DNA of 64,000 bases from Pseudomonadaceae bacterium (GTDB lineage Bacteria > Pseudomonadota > Gammaproteobacteria > Pseudomonadales > Azotimanducaceae): positions 62,001 to 126,000 of the forward strand of contig JANSXA010000010.1 of assembly GCA_024743175.1 (NCBI GenBank), given 5' to 3'. This document shows, piece by piece, positions 9,527 to 20,042 of the stretch. The notes under the pieces are model-generated. The model was not told where the DNA came from and made no database searches. It was given only the letters and a program-made list of their open reading frames with translations. The translations under genes and the position numbers were made by a program. How positions within the stretch are numbered: the first letter of the stretch is position 1; every line of letters begins with the position of its first letter.

Positions 9527-11071
9527 ATGCAGCAACTGAAGCCCTCGGAAATCAGTGACATCATCAAAAACCGTATTCAAGGTTTGGATGTTAAGGCAGA
9601 AGCGCAGAACGAAGGCGCGATTGTCGGTGTATCTGACGGTATTGTGCGCATCCACGGCCTTGCTGAAGCACAGTACGGCGAGATGATTGAATTTGACGGC
9701 GGCCTCTATGGCATGGCGTTGAACCTGGAGCGTGACTCGGTCGGTGTCGTTGTCCTTGGCGACTACGAGGGTTTAACGGAAGGCATGACCGCCCGTTGTA
9801 CCGGTCGAATTCTTGAAGTACCTGTTGGTCCTGAGTTGTTGGGCCGGGTCGTCGACGCCCTGGGTAATCCCATTGATGGTAAAGGCCCGCTTAACGCATC
9901 ATTAACCGCCCCGATAGAAAAAGTTGCTCCGGGTGTAATTTCCCGCCAATCCGTTGACCAGCCGGTGCAGATCGGTCTGAAGTGTGTGGACGCGATGGTG
10001 CCGATTGGTCGTGGTCAGCGTGAGCTGATCATCTCAGACCGTCAGATTGGTAAAACAGCCATTGCCATTGATGCAATCATCAACCAGAAGCGCAGTGGTA
10101 TTAAGTGTGTGTACGTCGCTATAGGACAGAAGATGTCGACGGTAGCCAACATTGTGCGCACACTGGAAGAGTATGGTGCGATGGAATACACCACGGTTGT
10201 GGCAGCCGGCGCCGCAGACCCCGCATCCATGCAGTTCATCGCCCCTTATTCCGGCTGTTCAATGGGTGAGTACTTCCGTGACCACGGCGAAGATGCGCTG
10301 ATTATTTATGATGACCTGACCAAGCAGGCCTGGGCTTATCGCCAGATTTCACTGCTGTTGAAGCGTCCGCCCGGTCGAGAAGCTTATCCTGGTGACGTTT
10401 TCTATCTGCACTCTCGTCTGCTTGAACGTGCTGCGCGCGTTAACGCGGACTATGTTGAGCAACAGACCAACGGTGCGGTGAAAGGTCAAACCGGTTCTCT
10501 GACCGCACTGCCGATTATTGAAACCCAGGCAGGTGATATTTCCGCGTTTGTACCTACCAACGTGATCTCCATTACTGACGGCCAGATCTTCCTCGAAACC
10601 CAGGCGTTTAACTCAGGTCTGCGTCCGGCCATGAACCCGGGTACGTCTGTATCACGGGTGGGTAGTTCGGCCCAGGTTCCGTTCATTAAGAAAATCTCCG
10701 GCGGTATTAAGCTGGCGCTTGCCCAGTATCGTGAACTGGCTGCGTTTTCGCAGTTTGCATCCGACCTTGATGATGCAACCCGCCGTCAGTTGGAACACGG
10801 TGAGCGCGTTACTGAGTTAATGAAGCAGAAGCAGTACTCGCCGATGTCAGTTGCGGAAATGGGTACCTCTCTGTTTGCCGCCAACGAAGGTTTTCTGCAG
10901 GACGTGCCTGTCGATAAGGTGCTTGATTTCGAGGAGGCGCTGCTCAGCTATATGCGCTCTGAACATGCCGACTTTATGAATGACATCGACGAAAACGGTA
11001 CCTACAACGATGACGTTGTGGCGACGCTGAAATCAGCCATCGAAAAATTCAAAGCGACTCAATCCTTCTAA
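9527..11071 (+). CDS. atpA: F0F1 ATP synthase subunit alpha
   Basis: This is the non-catalytic nucleotide-binding subunit of the F1 hexamer, 514 residues. It starts [14 protein letters not shown] and contains the alpha signature [22 protein letters not shown]. The P-loop at 170-177 reads SDRQIGKT, where nearly all homologues I know have Gly as the first residue (GDRQTGKT or GDRQIGKT). The Lys and Thr that contact phosphate are intact, so binding is probably retained. The rest is canonical. Confidence 0.97.
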   Translation: MQQLKPSEISDIIKNRIQGLDVKAEAQNEGAIVGVSDGIVRIHGLAEAQYGEMIEFDGGLYGMALNLERDSVGVVVLGDYEGLTEGMTARCTGRILEVPVGPELLGRVVDALGNPIDGKGPLNASLTAPIEKVAPGVISRQSVDQPVQIGLKCVDAMVPIGRGQRELIISDRQIGKTAIAIDAIINQKRSGIKCVYVAIGQKMSTVANIVRTLEEYGAMEYTTVVAAGAADPASMQFIAPYSGCSMGEYFRDHGEDALIIYDDLTKQAWAYRQISLLLKRPPGREAYPGDVFYLHSRLLERAARVNADYVEQQTNGAVKGQTGSLTALPIIETQAGDISAFVPTNVISITDGQIFLETQAFNSGLRPAMNPGTSVSRVGSSAQVPFIKKISGGIKLALAQYRELAAFSQFASDLDDATRRQLEHGERVTELMKQKQYSPMSVAEMGTSLFAANEGFLQDVPVDKVLDFEEALLSYMRSEHADFMNDIDENGTYNDDVVATLKSAIEKFKATQSF

Positions 11072-11084
11072 GCAGGACGCACTC

Positions 11085-11945
11085 ATGGCAGTCGGAAAAG
11101 AAATTAAGACAAAGATCAAAAGCGTTGGTAATACGCAGAAGATCACCAGCGCCATGCAGATGGTTGCAGCCAGTAAAATGCGTCGTACGCAGGATAAGAT
11201 GGCTCAAGGTAAGCCTTACGCTGAGCGCGTCAGCGCAGTTATAGGCCACCTGGCAAACTCTAACCCTGAGTACAAACACATTTATATGGAAGAGCGCGAG
11301 ATCAAACGGGTCGGCTATATCGTCGTCTCTACCGACCGCGGCCTCTGTGGTGGCCTGAACGTAAACCTGTTTCGAGCCGTTGTTAAAGACATGGCGCAGT
11401 GGCATGCCAAAGGCATTGAAGCTGACATGGGTCTGATTGGTAACAAAGCCCAACCATTTTTCCGCACAGTGGGCGGCAATATCAAAGCGGTAATGTCGAA
11501 CGTTGGTGAAAAACCCGAGTTGGGAGACCTTATTGGTGGTGTGAAAGTCATGCTGGAAGCCTACGAAAACGGCGAAATTGATCGCCTGTTCCTGGCCAGC
11601 AATGATTTTGTTAACACCATGACGCAATCGCCAGAGATCAGACAGTTGTTGCCGCTGCATCCGGAGGATGATGAGTCTTACCAGCACCGCTGGGACTACA
11701 TCTACGAGCCTGATGCCAAACAGCTTATTGAAGGTCTGGTTATGCGATTTATTGAATCGCGCGTTTATCAGGCCGTTATTGAAAATGGTGCGTGTGAGCA
11801 GGCAGCGAAAATGATTGCCATGAAAAATGCGACAGACAACGCAGAGAAGATGATTGATGAGTTGCAGTTGATTTATAACAACGCGCGACAGGCAGCAATT
11901 ACCCAGGAAATTGCAGAAATTGTGGGTGGTGCCGCAGCGGTCTAA
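11085..11945 (+). CDS. atpG: F0F1 ATP synthase subunit gamma
   Basis: Gamma is the central rotor shaft. The 286-residue product has the N-terminal coiled-coil helix with [21 protein letters not shown], a central globular domain with [12 protein letters not shown], and the C-terminal helix with the family signature [13 protein letters not shown]. It follows atpA by 13 bases. Length is typical. Confidence 0.97.
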   Translation: MAVGKEIKTKIKSVGNTQKITSAMQMVAASKMRRTQDKMAQGKPYAERVSAVIGHLANSNPEYKHIYMEEREIKRVGYIVVSTDRGLCGGLNVNLFRAVVKDMAQWHAKGIEADMGLIGNKAQPFFRTVGGNIKAVMSNVGEKPELGDLIGGVKVMLEAYENGEIDRLFLASNDFVNTMTQSPEIRQLLPLHPEDDESYQHRWDYIYEPDAKQLIEGLVMRFIESRVYQAVIENGACEQAAKMIAMKNATDNAEKMIDELQLIYNNARQAAITQEIAEIVGGAAAV

Positions 11946-11976
11946 CCGTAGCTAAGCACTGAACAGAACGCATTAG

Positions 11977-13383
<1,407 letters not shown>

Positions 13384-13413
13384 GTTAGCCGCTTAGAGCT
13401 TTAAGGATAAATT

Positions 13414-13833
13414 ATGGCCACCATGCATTGTGAAATAGTGAGCGCGGAACGGCAGCTCTTTTCAGGCACCATCACCAAGCTCAGTGCGGTAGGTACAATT
13501 GGTGGCCTGGGCATTTACCCCGGCCACGCGCCTCTGCTCACAGGTATTCAACCGGGTCCGGTCACATTGTCCATGGAAGATGGTGAGGAAGAGGTTTTCT
13601 TTGCTTCTGGCGGCTACCTTGAAATTCAGCCGGGTGTGATTACCCTGCTTGCTGATACCGCTGTGCGTGCAGATGATATCGACGAGGCTCAAGCTGCAGA
13701 GGCTCGTGAACATGCGGAGAAAGTCTTCGCAGATCGTACAGCTGACTTTGATTATTCTGCAGCAGCGGCAATGTTGGCTGAAGCTGTGGCACAGCAGCGG
13801 ACGCTTGAAGAATTACGCAAGCTGCGCCGCTAG
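13414..13833 (+). CDS. atpC: F0F1 ATP synthase subunit epsilon
   Basis: Epsilon binds gamma and the c ring and can inhibit ATP hydrolysis. The 139-residue product starts with the conserved beta-sandwich (MHCEIVSAERQLFSG, LGIYPGHAPLLTGIQPG) and ends in a two-helix C-terminal domain ending LRKLRR. It is the last gene of the operon; a strong intrinsic terminator follows 14 bases downstream. Confidence 0.97.
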   Translation: MATMHCEIVSAERQLFSGTITKLSAVGTIGGLGIYPGHAPLLTGIQPGPVTLSMEDGEEEVFFASGGYLEIQPGVITLLADTAVRADDIDEAQAAEAREHAEKVFADRTADFDYSAAAAMLAEAVAQQRTLEELRKLRR

Positions 13834-13846
13834 AAACATTTCATTA

Positions 13847-13877
13847 CAAAAGGGGGTGAGTTCATCACCCCTTTTTT
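13847..13877 (+). terminator. Rho-independent terminator of the atp operon
   Basis: AAAAGGGGGTGA and TCACCCC(TTTTT) form a stem with a short GTTCA loop, followed by a run of T. The AAAA at the 5' side also pairs with the T run. It directly follows atpC and is the clearest intrinsic terminator in the window. Confidence 0.92.
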
Positions 13878-13932
13878 GTGCCTACCTCCCTATAATTGGC
13901 TTTTCCTTTCTCGGTGAAGGTCCCGTTTATTC

Positions 13933-15303
13933 ATGAATACAGATGTTGTTGTGCTGGCTGCTGGCAAAGGCACGCGTATGCGTTCGGATCGGGCAAAAAT
14001 TCTGCATCAGCTGGCGGGCAAAAGCCTGTTGCAACATGTGCTGGACACGGCGCAGAGCGTAAATCCAAGGGAAATCGCAGTTGTGGTGGGCCATCAGGCT
14101 GAGCAGGTACAGGCATCTATTGCACCGGGGCCTAAATGGGTCATGCAGGAAGAGCAGCGTGGCACCGGCCATGCCGTGCAGCTGGGTCTATCAGCCTTGC
14201 CGGATGATGGTGTGGTGCTGGTATTGTACGGGGACGTTCCACTGGTCACCCAGGACACCCTGACTCGCACAGTAGAGGCCGCTGCAGAAGGTTCAGTAGC
14301 GTTAGTAACCGCTCACTTCGATGATGCGGCTCAGCTCGGAAGAATTGTCCGGGATGAAAACGGCAACATCCGTGAGATTGTTGAATTCAAAGATGCCAGT
14401 GAAATCCAGCGCGAGATCAAAGAAATTAACTCCGGCATTCTTGCCGCGCCGACCCGTCTGCTGGCGCCGTGGCTGGCAGCACTGCAGCCCAATAACGCAC
14501 AGGGTGAACTGTACCTGACTGATGTGATTGCCATGGCGGTTGCGGATGGCGTGGCGGTGACAGGTATTGAGGCACACGCACCCGTTGAAGTTGCAGGTAT
14601 CAATGATCGTGCTCAGCTGGCCGAGTTGGAACGCATTTATCAGCAGAATCAGGCGCAACAACTCATGGCACAAGGCGTCAGTCTGGCAGATCCCAGCCGA
14701 TTCGACCTGCGCGGCAAAATCACAGCAGGTGAAGACTGCTTTATCGACGTTAACGTCGTCTTTGAAGGTGAAGTTGCGCTGGGTCGCGGTGTCCGGATCG
14801 GTCCAGGCGCAGTTATTTCAAACAGCGTGCTTGGGGATAACGTCGAAGTTCATGCGCATACCGTAATCGAAGGTGCTGTTGTTGCAGCGGACTGCTCAAT
14901 GGGTCCGTTTGCCCGGATCCGCCCCGGTACCCGCCTCGACAATGGGGTCAAAATAGGCAACTTTGTAGAAGTTAAAAAATCCCACCTGGGCGCCGGCACC
15001 AAGGCGGGCCATCTGGCTTATCTGGGAGATGCGACCATCGGTGCAGACTGCAATATCGGTGCTGGTACGGTGACCTGTAACTACGACGGCATAAACAAGC
15101 ACCCCACTCACATCGGAGACGATGTTTTTGTTGGCACAAATTCCACCCTCGTTGCACCGATCGAAATCGAATCGGGTGCATTCATTGCTGCAGGCTCTTC
15201 GATCACAACCAAAGTGTCCAGCGGTGATCTGGCAGTTGGCCGCGGCAAACAACGCAATATCAAAGGCTGGGTTCGTCCCGATAAGCGCAAAGGAAATCAG
15301 TAA
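13933..15303 (+). CDS. glmU: Bifunctional UDP-GlcNAc pyrophosphorylase / glucosamine-1-P acetyltransferase GlmU
   Basis: GlmU acetylates GlcN-1-P and then uridylates it to UDP-GlcNAc, the precursor for peptidoglycan and lipid A. The 456-residue product has the nucleotidyltransferase motif LAAGKGTRMRS at 8-18 in the N-terminal half. The C-terminal left-handed beta-helix has hexapeptide repeats (about 250-440) with the acetyl-CoA-site segment NYDGINKHPTHIGD. A TATAAT box at 13891-13896, just after the atp terminator, may be its -10. glmS follows after 2 bases. Confidence 0.97.
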   Translation: MNTDVVVLAAGKGTRMRSDRAKILHQLAGKSLLQHVLDTAQSVNPREIAVVVGHQAEQVQASIAPGPKWVMQEEQRGTGHAVQLGLSALPDDGVVLVLYGDVPLVTQDTLTRTVEAAAEGSVALVTAHFDDAAQLGRIVRDENGNIREIVEFKDASEIQREIKEINSGILAAPTRLLAPWLAALQPNNAQGELYLTDVIAMAVADGVAVTGIEAHAPVEVAGINDRAQLAELERIYQQNQAQQLMAQGVSLADPSRFDLRGKITAGEDCFIDVNVVFEGEVALGRGVRIGPGAVISNSVLGDNVEVHAHTVIEGAVVAADCSMGPFARIRPGTRLDNGVKIGNFVEVKKSHLGAGTKAGHLAYLGDATIGADCNIGAGTVTCNYDGINKHPTHIGDDVFVGTNSTLVAPIEIESGAFIAAGSSITTKVSSGDLAVGRGKQRNIKGWVRPDKRKGNQ

Positions 15304-15305
15304 AG

Positions 15306-17138
15306 ATGTGCGGAATTGTCGGCGCGGTAGGTGATAGGAATGTGCCACCCATACTGTTGGAAGGTTTAAAACGGCTGGAATATCGCGGTTATGACTCCGC
15401 TGGGCTTGCTGTTATTGAGAAAAACGGCAACCTCTCGCGTCGACGTAAGGTAGGCAAAGTTCAGGAACTGGTTAACGAGCTGAAGCGTTCGCCAGTGCGC
15501 GGACAGATTGGCATTGCGCATACCCGCTGGGCGACTCACGGCGTACCCGCTGAAAATAACGCCCACCCTCACGCCTCCGGTGACCGTGTGTGTATCGTGC
15601 ATAACGGCATCATCGAGAACTATGAAAGTTTACGCGATGAGCTGAAAGCGCAGGGTTACAAGTTCGAATCTGAAACCGATTCAGAAGTGGTTGCGCATCT
15701 GGTTGACAGATATCTGCAAAAAGGTCTTGATCTGCTCGATGCTGTGCGCGCTACAACTAAAGAGTTAGAAGGCGCTTACGCGATTGGAGTTGTGGCCAGA
15801 GACACACCGGATCGTATCATTGCTGCTCGCGCGGGCAGCCCTCTGGTGGTCGGTAAAGGCATCGGTGAAAACTACATTGCCTCTGATGTCCTGGCGTTAA
15901 AACCCGTTACAGACCGATTCATATTTCTGGAAGAAGGCGACCTGGTAGAGATACGCAAAGACAGTATTTCCATCTGGAATTTGGATAACGAGTCTGTTGT
16001 GCGATCAGATGTACACGTTGAGATGGCGCACGATGATGTGGATAAAGGCAACTATCGCCACCACATGCAGAAAGAGATATTTGAACAGCCGCGTGTCATC
16101 CACGACACCCTGGAAGGCCGCCTCGGGCGTACCCAGGTATTGGAAGGCGCCTTTGGCGTGGCTGCAAAAAGCATATTTGATCAGGTGCAGGGTGTCACGC
16201 TGGTGGCCTGTGGTACCAGCTTCTACGCCGCCTCGGTTGCACGCTACTGGATCGAAGAGCTGGTTGGTATCCCCTGCCAGGTAGAGATTGCCTCCGAGTT
16301 CAGATATCGGAAAGTCTCGGTACCTAAAGATACTCTGTTTGTCACGCTGTCACAGTCTGGTGAAACTGCAGACACCCTCGCCGCGCTTAGAATTGCGAAA
16401 AAGCTTGGTTTTTATGCCACTTTAACAATCTGTAATGTTCCAACAAGCTCCATGGTTCGCGAAAGCGATCTGGCGCTGATGATTCAGGCGGGTACAGAAG
16501 TCGGCGTGGCGTCAACCAAGGCGTTTACTGCACAACTTACAGACCTGATGTTGCTGACGCTGCTGCTGGGGCGTCGACACGGGTTAAGCGCCAAGCTGGA
16601 AAAAGAACTGGTACAGGGTCTGCACGAGTTGGGAGGTGTGATTGAAGCGGTGTTATCTCTGGATGATCCAATCCACGATCTGGCAGAGCGCTTCATGGAC
16701 AAACACCACGCCCTGTTTCTCGGGCGCGGCACAATGTTTCCAGTAGCGATGGAAGGCGCGCTGAAACTTAAAGAAATTTCTTATATTCATGCCGAAGGTT
16801 ATCCTGCGGGAGAACTCAAACACGGCCCCCTTGCCCTTGTAGACGACGACATGCCGGTGATTGCGGTTGCCCCTAATAATGACTTGTTAGAGAAACTGCA
16901 GTCTAATCTGCAGGAGGTGCGGGCACGTGGAGGAGAGTTGTTTGTTTTTGCTGATCAGAACAGTGGGTTTCGTGAAGAACCAGGTGTGACGGTCATTCCC
17001 TTACCGCATGTTCATCCGATCCTGGCGCCGATTGTTTATGTGGTGCCGCTGCAATTATTGTCGTATCACGTTGCGGTGCTGAAGGGTACGGATGTAGACC
17101 AACCTCGTAATCTGGCTAAGTCGGTAACTGTGGAGTGA
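15306..17138 (+). CDS. glmS: Glutamine--fructose-6-phosphate aminotransferase (isomerizing) GlmS
   Basis: GlmS makes glucosamine-6-phosphate from fructose-6-phosphate and glutamine, the first step toward UDP-GlcNAc. The 610-residue product starts MCGIVGAVG, with the N-terminal nucleophile Cys2 and the HTRWATHG glutaminase motif. Two SIS sugar-isomerase domains follow (SQSGETADT near 350; the second near 460-600) and the C-terminus is LAKSVTVE. It forms a two-gene operon with glmU. No glmS ribozyme is expected, because there is no leader space. Confidence 0.98.
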   Translation: MCGIVGAVGDRNVPPILLEGLKRLEYRGYDSAGLAVIEKNGNLSRRRKVGKVQELVNELKRSPVRGQIGIAHTRWATHGVPAENNAHPHASGDRVCIVHNGIIENYESLRDELKAQGYKFESETDSEVVAHLVDRYLQKGLDLLDAVRATTKELEGAYAIGVVARDTPDRIIAARAGSPLVVGKGIGENYIASDVLALKPVTDRFIFLEEGDLVEIRKDSISIWNLDNESVVRSDVHVEMAHDDVDKGNYRHHMQKEIFEQPRVIHDTLEGRLGRTQVLEGAFGVAAKSIFDQVQGVTLVACGTSFYAASVARYWIEELVGIPCQVEIASEFRYRKVSVPKDTLFVTLSQSGETADTLAALRIAKKLGFYATLTICNVPTSSMVRESDLALMIQAGTEVGVASTKAFTAQLTDLMLLTLLLGRRHGLSAKLEKELVQGLHELGGVIEAVLSLDDPIHDLAERFMDKHHALFLGRGTMFPVAMEGALKLKEISYIHAEGYPAGELKHGPLALVDDDMPVIAVAPNNDLLEKLQSNLQEVRARGGELFVFADQNSGFREEPGVTVIPLPHVHPILAPIVYVVPLQLLSYHVAVLKGTDVDQPRNLAKSVTVE

Positions 17139-17306
17139 AGCCTGGTAGGCCTTGTTGAAGGTCTCGTCAATCCCACCGTCCAATTCAGCACGAGCCAAAA
17201 TACTAATTAAAACCAGATAGAGCATTTTACGAAACTGTTTGTCATAGTCCTGTGGTGCTATAACACGACACAACACTTAAAGATCTGCAGACGAAAGCTG
17301 GGGAAC

Positions 17307-17765
17307 ATGGAGCATAACGAATCAGTTAGTCTAATTGCAGGGGTAATTCAACTTGCGGTAGCGCCGGTGTTTCTTCTTGCGGGTATCGGAGCTTTTTTAT
17401 CGGTGCTCTCCATGCGTCTTGGACGCATCACTGATCGGGCCAGACTGCTGGAAGCGCGTATTCCCAACCTGAAAGAGACGGATGCACTAGGCCCACGGGC
17501 CGAAGCGCGACTTTGTTGGCGGCGAATACGGCTGATTTATTGGGCGATTCGATTGGCGGTTACGTCCGCGTTACTCGTGTGTATTGTGGTTATCTGCCTG
17601 TTCGTAGGCGGCTTCATCGACACCGAAATGGGCAGAGTGATAGCTGTTCTCTTTATCTCCGCGATGTCACTCATCAGTGCCGCGCTACTATGTTTGTTGT
17701 TTGAGGTATCCATCTCAACCAATCGATTGCGCCAGGAGCTGGAGCACCGAATCTCGCCCACCTGA
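17307..17765 (+). CDS. DUF2721-family membrane protein
   Basis: This is a 152-residue integral membrane protein of unknown function. The N-terminal VSLIAGVIQLAVAPVFLLAGIG and the following MRLGRITDRARLLE match the DUF2721 pattern as I remember it. There are three hydrophobic segments (about 8-35, 72-95 and 102-125), with a charged cytoplasmic stretch between the first two. It stands alone, convergent with the lipoprotein gene to its right. The 168-base gap on its left shows no clear promoter or conserved gene. Confidence 0.7.
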   Translation: MEHNESVSLIAGVIQLAVAPVFLLAGIGAFLSVLSMRLGRITDRARLLEARIPNLKETDALGPRAEARLCWRRIRLIYWAIRLAVTSALLVCIVVICLFVGGFIDTEMGRVIAVLFISAMSLISAALLCLLFEVSISTNRLRQELEHRISPT

Positions 17766-17858
17766 GTGTGTCCGAAGTCGCCGCCCTGAGTCTGTGCGCC
17801 ACAAATATCCCAGGCTGGTGTCGTCTGCACACTATGGCTGTGTGCAGTAGGCCTGGTC

Positions 17859-19415
17859 TCAGTCTGGTATCGCAACAAACAGAGCGTTATGCCACTGGCT
17901 GCCCTTGCGCAGACGACCTGAAAAAAAGGTGGCGCCTGAGTCGTCTATAAGGCGGTTGCGTCCACCTTGGGTGCTGTGCATTTTCGGCTCATGAGATTGG
18001 TTGGTGGTATCGATACGCTCTATGGTTTGATCCTCTCTGTCCGCCAGCGGTTGACCTGCAAACGCCAGGCGAAAAGGGTCCTGGTTGCGTGCAGAAAACC
18101 ACAGCTCCTGCTGGTAAGTGCCGCCTGTGGGGCCGTCATCAATATAGCTGGTGAAGACCACATCGCCTTTGCGATTAACATGACCATCACCAATCCTTGC
18201 CGCCACCTGCTCATCTACGCTCGTGCCAGACCTGGCAATGACGCGATGTGAAATCTCATCATCAATGTCAGTACGCAGGATGATTCTATCTCGATTGCTT
18301 TTCACAAAATGAATCAGCTCACTGTCGTTAACAGGCGCAAGACCATCCCCCAGAATAGTGTGGGTCAGGGTGATATCAGGTGCATCGGTTAGAGGCGTGA
18401 GTTTGTCGATCAGTGCGCGGCTTCTGTCGCTGCCCTGTATTTGCAACAAGGTCACCTCTTTTGCTCCGGATGCGCTGGCACTGTTGGAATAGACGTTGGC
18501 ATGCAGCGCTATATGGCTTTCATCAGTGACCCTCGGGTCACCGGTAATCGATTGAAAGTAGAGGTCTGAACCCGCTTCAAGCGGTGTTCTATGAAGAGCA
18601 ATTGGAACAAGCTGGCTTGAGTCGCCGTCCCAGGCAACGACGCCCCCGCGGGCACAGTCGTTACCACCCATAGTCATTCGAAACACACCAAAACCTTTGT
18701 TATTAAGGTCGACAGTGGTACTGGCAACGGAACGGACAACGCACTGGTTGGAACCGATGCTAACCGGCGTATCATCTACGCTGACCAGTTCCAGGTCTGA
18801 GTAGTCCCAGAACCACAAGCCGGATTGGCGTCGATTCACTTTACCCATAAAAAGCACGCCTTCGTCCGACATCGCAAACTGGCTGATGCTTTGCAAAGGT
18901 GCTTCACCGTTGGGCAAGGGAACGGTGTCACCGGTAGCAATCACTTTTTCAAGTTCGCCATCGTCGTGGATCAGCAACGCCTGGGGTAAACTGCCCGTTG
19001 GTGAGTGCGAGGTTTGCACCACAAAACCAAGCCGTCCTGATTCTGTAATGACTCTGGGTGTTGTCTGAAATCCGCTGATTAAAACCGCTTCATCACCTCC
19101 AGGGGCGGGCTGCCCGACTGTTACGATGGGTGTGAGCTCATCAACCGGACCAAACCAGAGCGCATGTTGTCTGTCACGCGGGCCGCCGTGGTTGATGTTA
19201 GCAGTGGCCGAAAACGCGATTTCTCCGGATGCCCCCATTGCATAGTTGGGATCAAACCCCTCATACAGATATCCATCAGGAAGACCGGCGGCGGGTTCAC
19301 CGGCGGCGGCAACAACGACTACTTCGGAAGCATGGTTATCTGACGAGGAACAGCCGGCGAAGCCAGGCATAGCCATCAGAATGAACAGGGTGATTGCGGT
19401 GCGTGATTTATTCAT
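17859..19415 (-). CDS. Secreted lipoprotein with NxxGxxAF-type beta repeats
   Basis: The 518-residue product has a lipoprotein signal: a hydrophobic N-terminus, then GFAGC with the lipidated Cys at 22 and a Ser/Asp-rich tether. The body repeats a unit of the form (N/S)xxGxxxF...ALW/LWF...(hydrophobic)GQPxP, seen at least six times (for example GEIAFSATA, GRLGFVVQT, GVLFMGKVN, GFGVFRMTM, GDVVFTSYI, GATFFSGRL). This resembles the choice-of-anchor NxxGxxAF tandem repeats and is likely a beta-propeller-like surface or periplasmic protein. Function unknown. Its start overlaps the cupin stop by 4 bases (ATGA), so the two are co-translated. Confidence 0.72.
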   Translation of the reverse strand: MNKSRTAITLFILMAMPGFAGCSSSDNHASEVVVVAAAGEPAAGLPDGYLYEGFDPNYAMGASGEIAFSATANINHGGPRDRQHALWFGPVDELTPIVTVGQPAPGGDEAVLISGFQTTPRVITESGRLGFVVQTSHSPTGSLPQALLIHDDGELEKVIATGDTVPLPNGEAPLQSISQFAMSDEGVLFMGKVNRRQSGLWFWDYSDLELVSVDDTPVSIGSNQCVVRSVASTTVDLNNKGFGVFRMTMGGNDCARGGVVAWDGDSSQLVPIALHRTPLEAGSDLYFQSITGDPRVTDESHIALHANVYSNSASASGAKEVTLLQIQGSDRSRALIDKLTPLTDAPDITLTHTILGDGLAPVNDSELIHFVKSNRDRIILRTDIDDEISHRVIARSGTSVDEQVAARIGDGHVNRKGDVVFTSYIDDGPTGGTYQQELWFSARNQDPFRLAFAGQPLADREDQTIERIDTTNQSHEPKMHSTQGGRNRLIDDSGATFFSGRLRKGSQWHNALFVAIPD

Positions 19416-19888
19416 GGTTTCTCAGGTAATACTTCAGTGAACTCGTAAGCGTCCGGATCAAAGGCTGCCGGATCGCCGCCGGGGGCCCACCAGGCCCAGA
19501 CGGTGACAACCGGCTCGTCATGGGCATTAACCATTCTGTGCACTGTGTCTGCTGGTGTGTAGATGGTTGTCCCGGCTGTTGCTTCAAAGGTGTCCTTGCC
19601 CACTGTCCACATTGCGCGGCCGGAAATAACGTAATACAGCTCCGGCGCTGCATGACGGTGGCCGGGGTAGACTGTGTGCCCAGGTATTTCCAACATACCG
19701 AAGCGCAGGTCCTGTTGTGGAATCTGTCCCGGTCCATCAGCACCAATCAGATCTTTCCAGCGGACGCCGAAGCTGTTGGTTGACCAGGGTACGGCGTCTG
19801 CCTCGGTGTGGGTTAACGTCGGCGCAACAGGGTCAGCCAGCGCAGATGTTGTGCTCAGTAATACTGATAAAAAGACCAACTTTTTCAC
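19412..19888 (-). CDS. Periplasmic cupin-domain protein
   Basis: The 158-residue product has a signal peptide (MKKLVFLSVLLSTTSALA, cleavage about 18/19) and one cupin barrel. The metal-binding motif 1 is H77-x-H79-xxx-E83-x6-G90 and motif 2 carries His117. A metal-dependent enzyme or sensor acting in the periplasm is likely, but the substrate cannot be read from sequence. Similarity in layout to DMSP-lyase cupins was considered but is too general to use. It is divergent from the amine dehydrogenase cluster and co-translated with the downstream lipoprotein. Confidence 0.75.
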   Translation of the reverse strand: MKKLVFLSVLLSTTSALADPVAPTLTHTEADAVPWSTNSFGVRWKDLIGADGPGQIPQQDLRFGMLEIPGHTVYPGHRHAAPELYYVISGRAMWTVGKDTFEATAGTTIYTPADTVHRMVNAHDEPVVTVWAWWAPGGDPAAFDPDAYEFTEVLPEKP

Positions 19889-19961
19889 AAAGATACTCCC
19901 TGAAAACTCTGTCCCGTGCGCTTACGTCTCCCGGTAAAGAGGTTTACGAGCGCTACCTTGT

Positions 19962-19998
19962 TGCTGGGGCCAGCACCGATGCTATATCGTTGAGCATC
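19962..19998. promoter_or_regulatory. Two adjacent inverted repeats in the divergent cupin / aauE control region
   Basis: TGCTGG-GG-CCAGCA (19962-19975) is followed by GATGCT-N9-AGCATC (19978-19998). A weak + strand promoter, TTGCTG (19961-19966) and TATATC (19983-19988) with 16-base spacing, lies across both. The arrangement would let a dimeric regulator control the amine dehydrogenase genes, but no regulator gene is adjacent. Confidence 0.4.
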
Positions 19999-20042
19999 AA
20001 AGATCACACCCTCATCCATTCGTGAATACTTCAGGCGTTTAT

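Noticed and set aside
17055-17276. Minus-strand open frame of 73 codons after glmS, with text such as ELDGGIDETFNKAYQASL
   Set aside because: It overlaps the end of glmS by about 84 bases on the other strand, has no clear ribosome site, and no family was recognised. It may be a decayed fragment, but that cannot be supported.
19412-19888. Assignment of the cupin as a DMSP lyase (DddQ/DddL/DddW type)
   Set aside because: Only the general cupin metal motif is shared; the lyase-specific residues cannot be confirmed, and no DMSP genes are adjacent.
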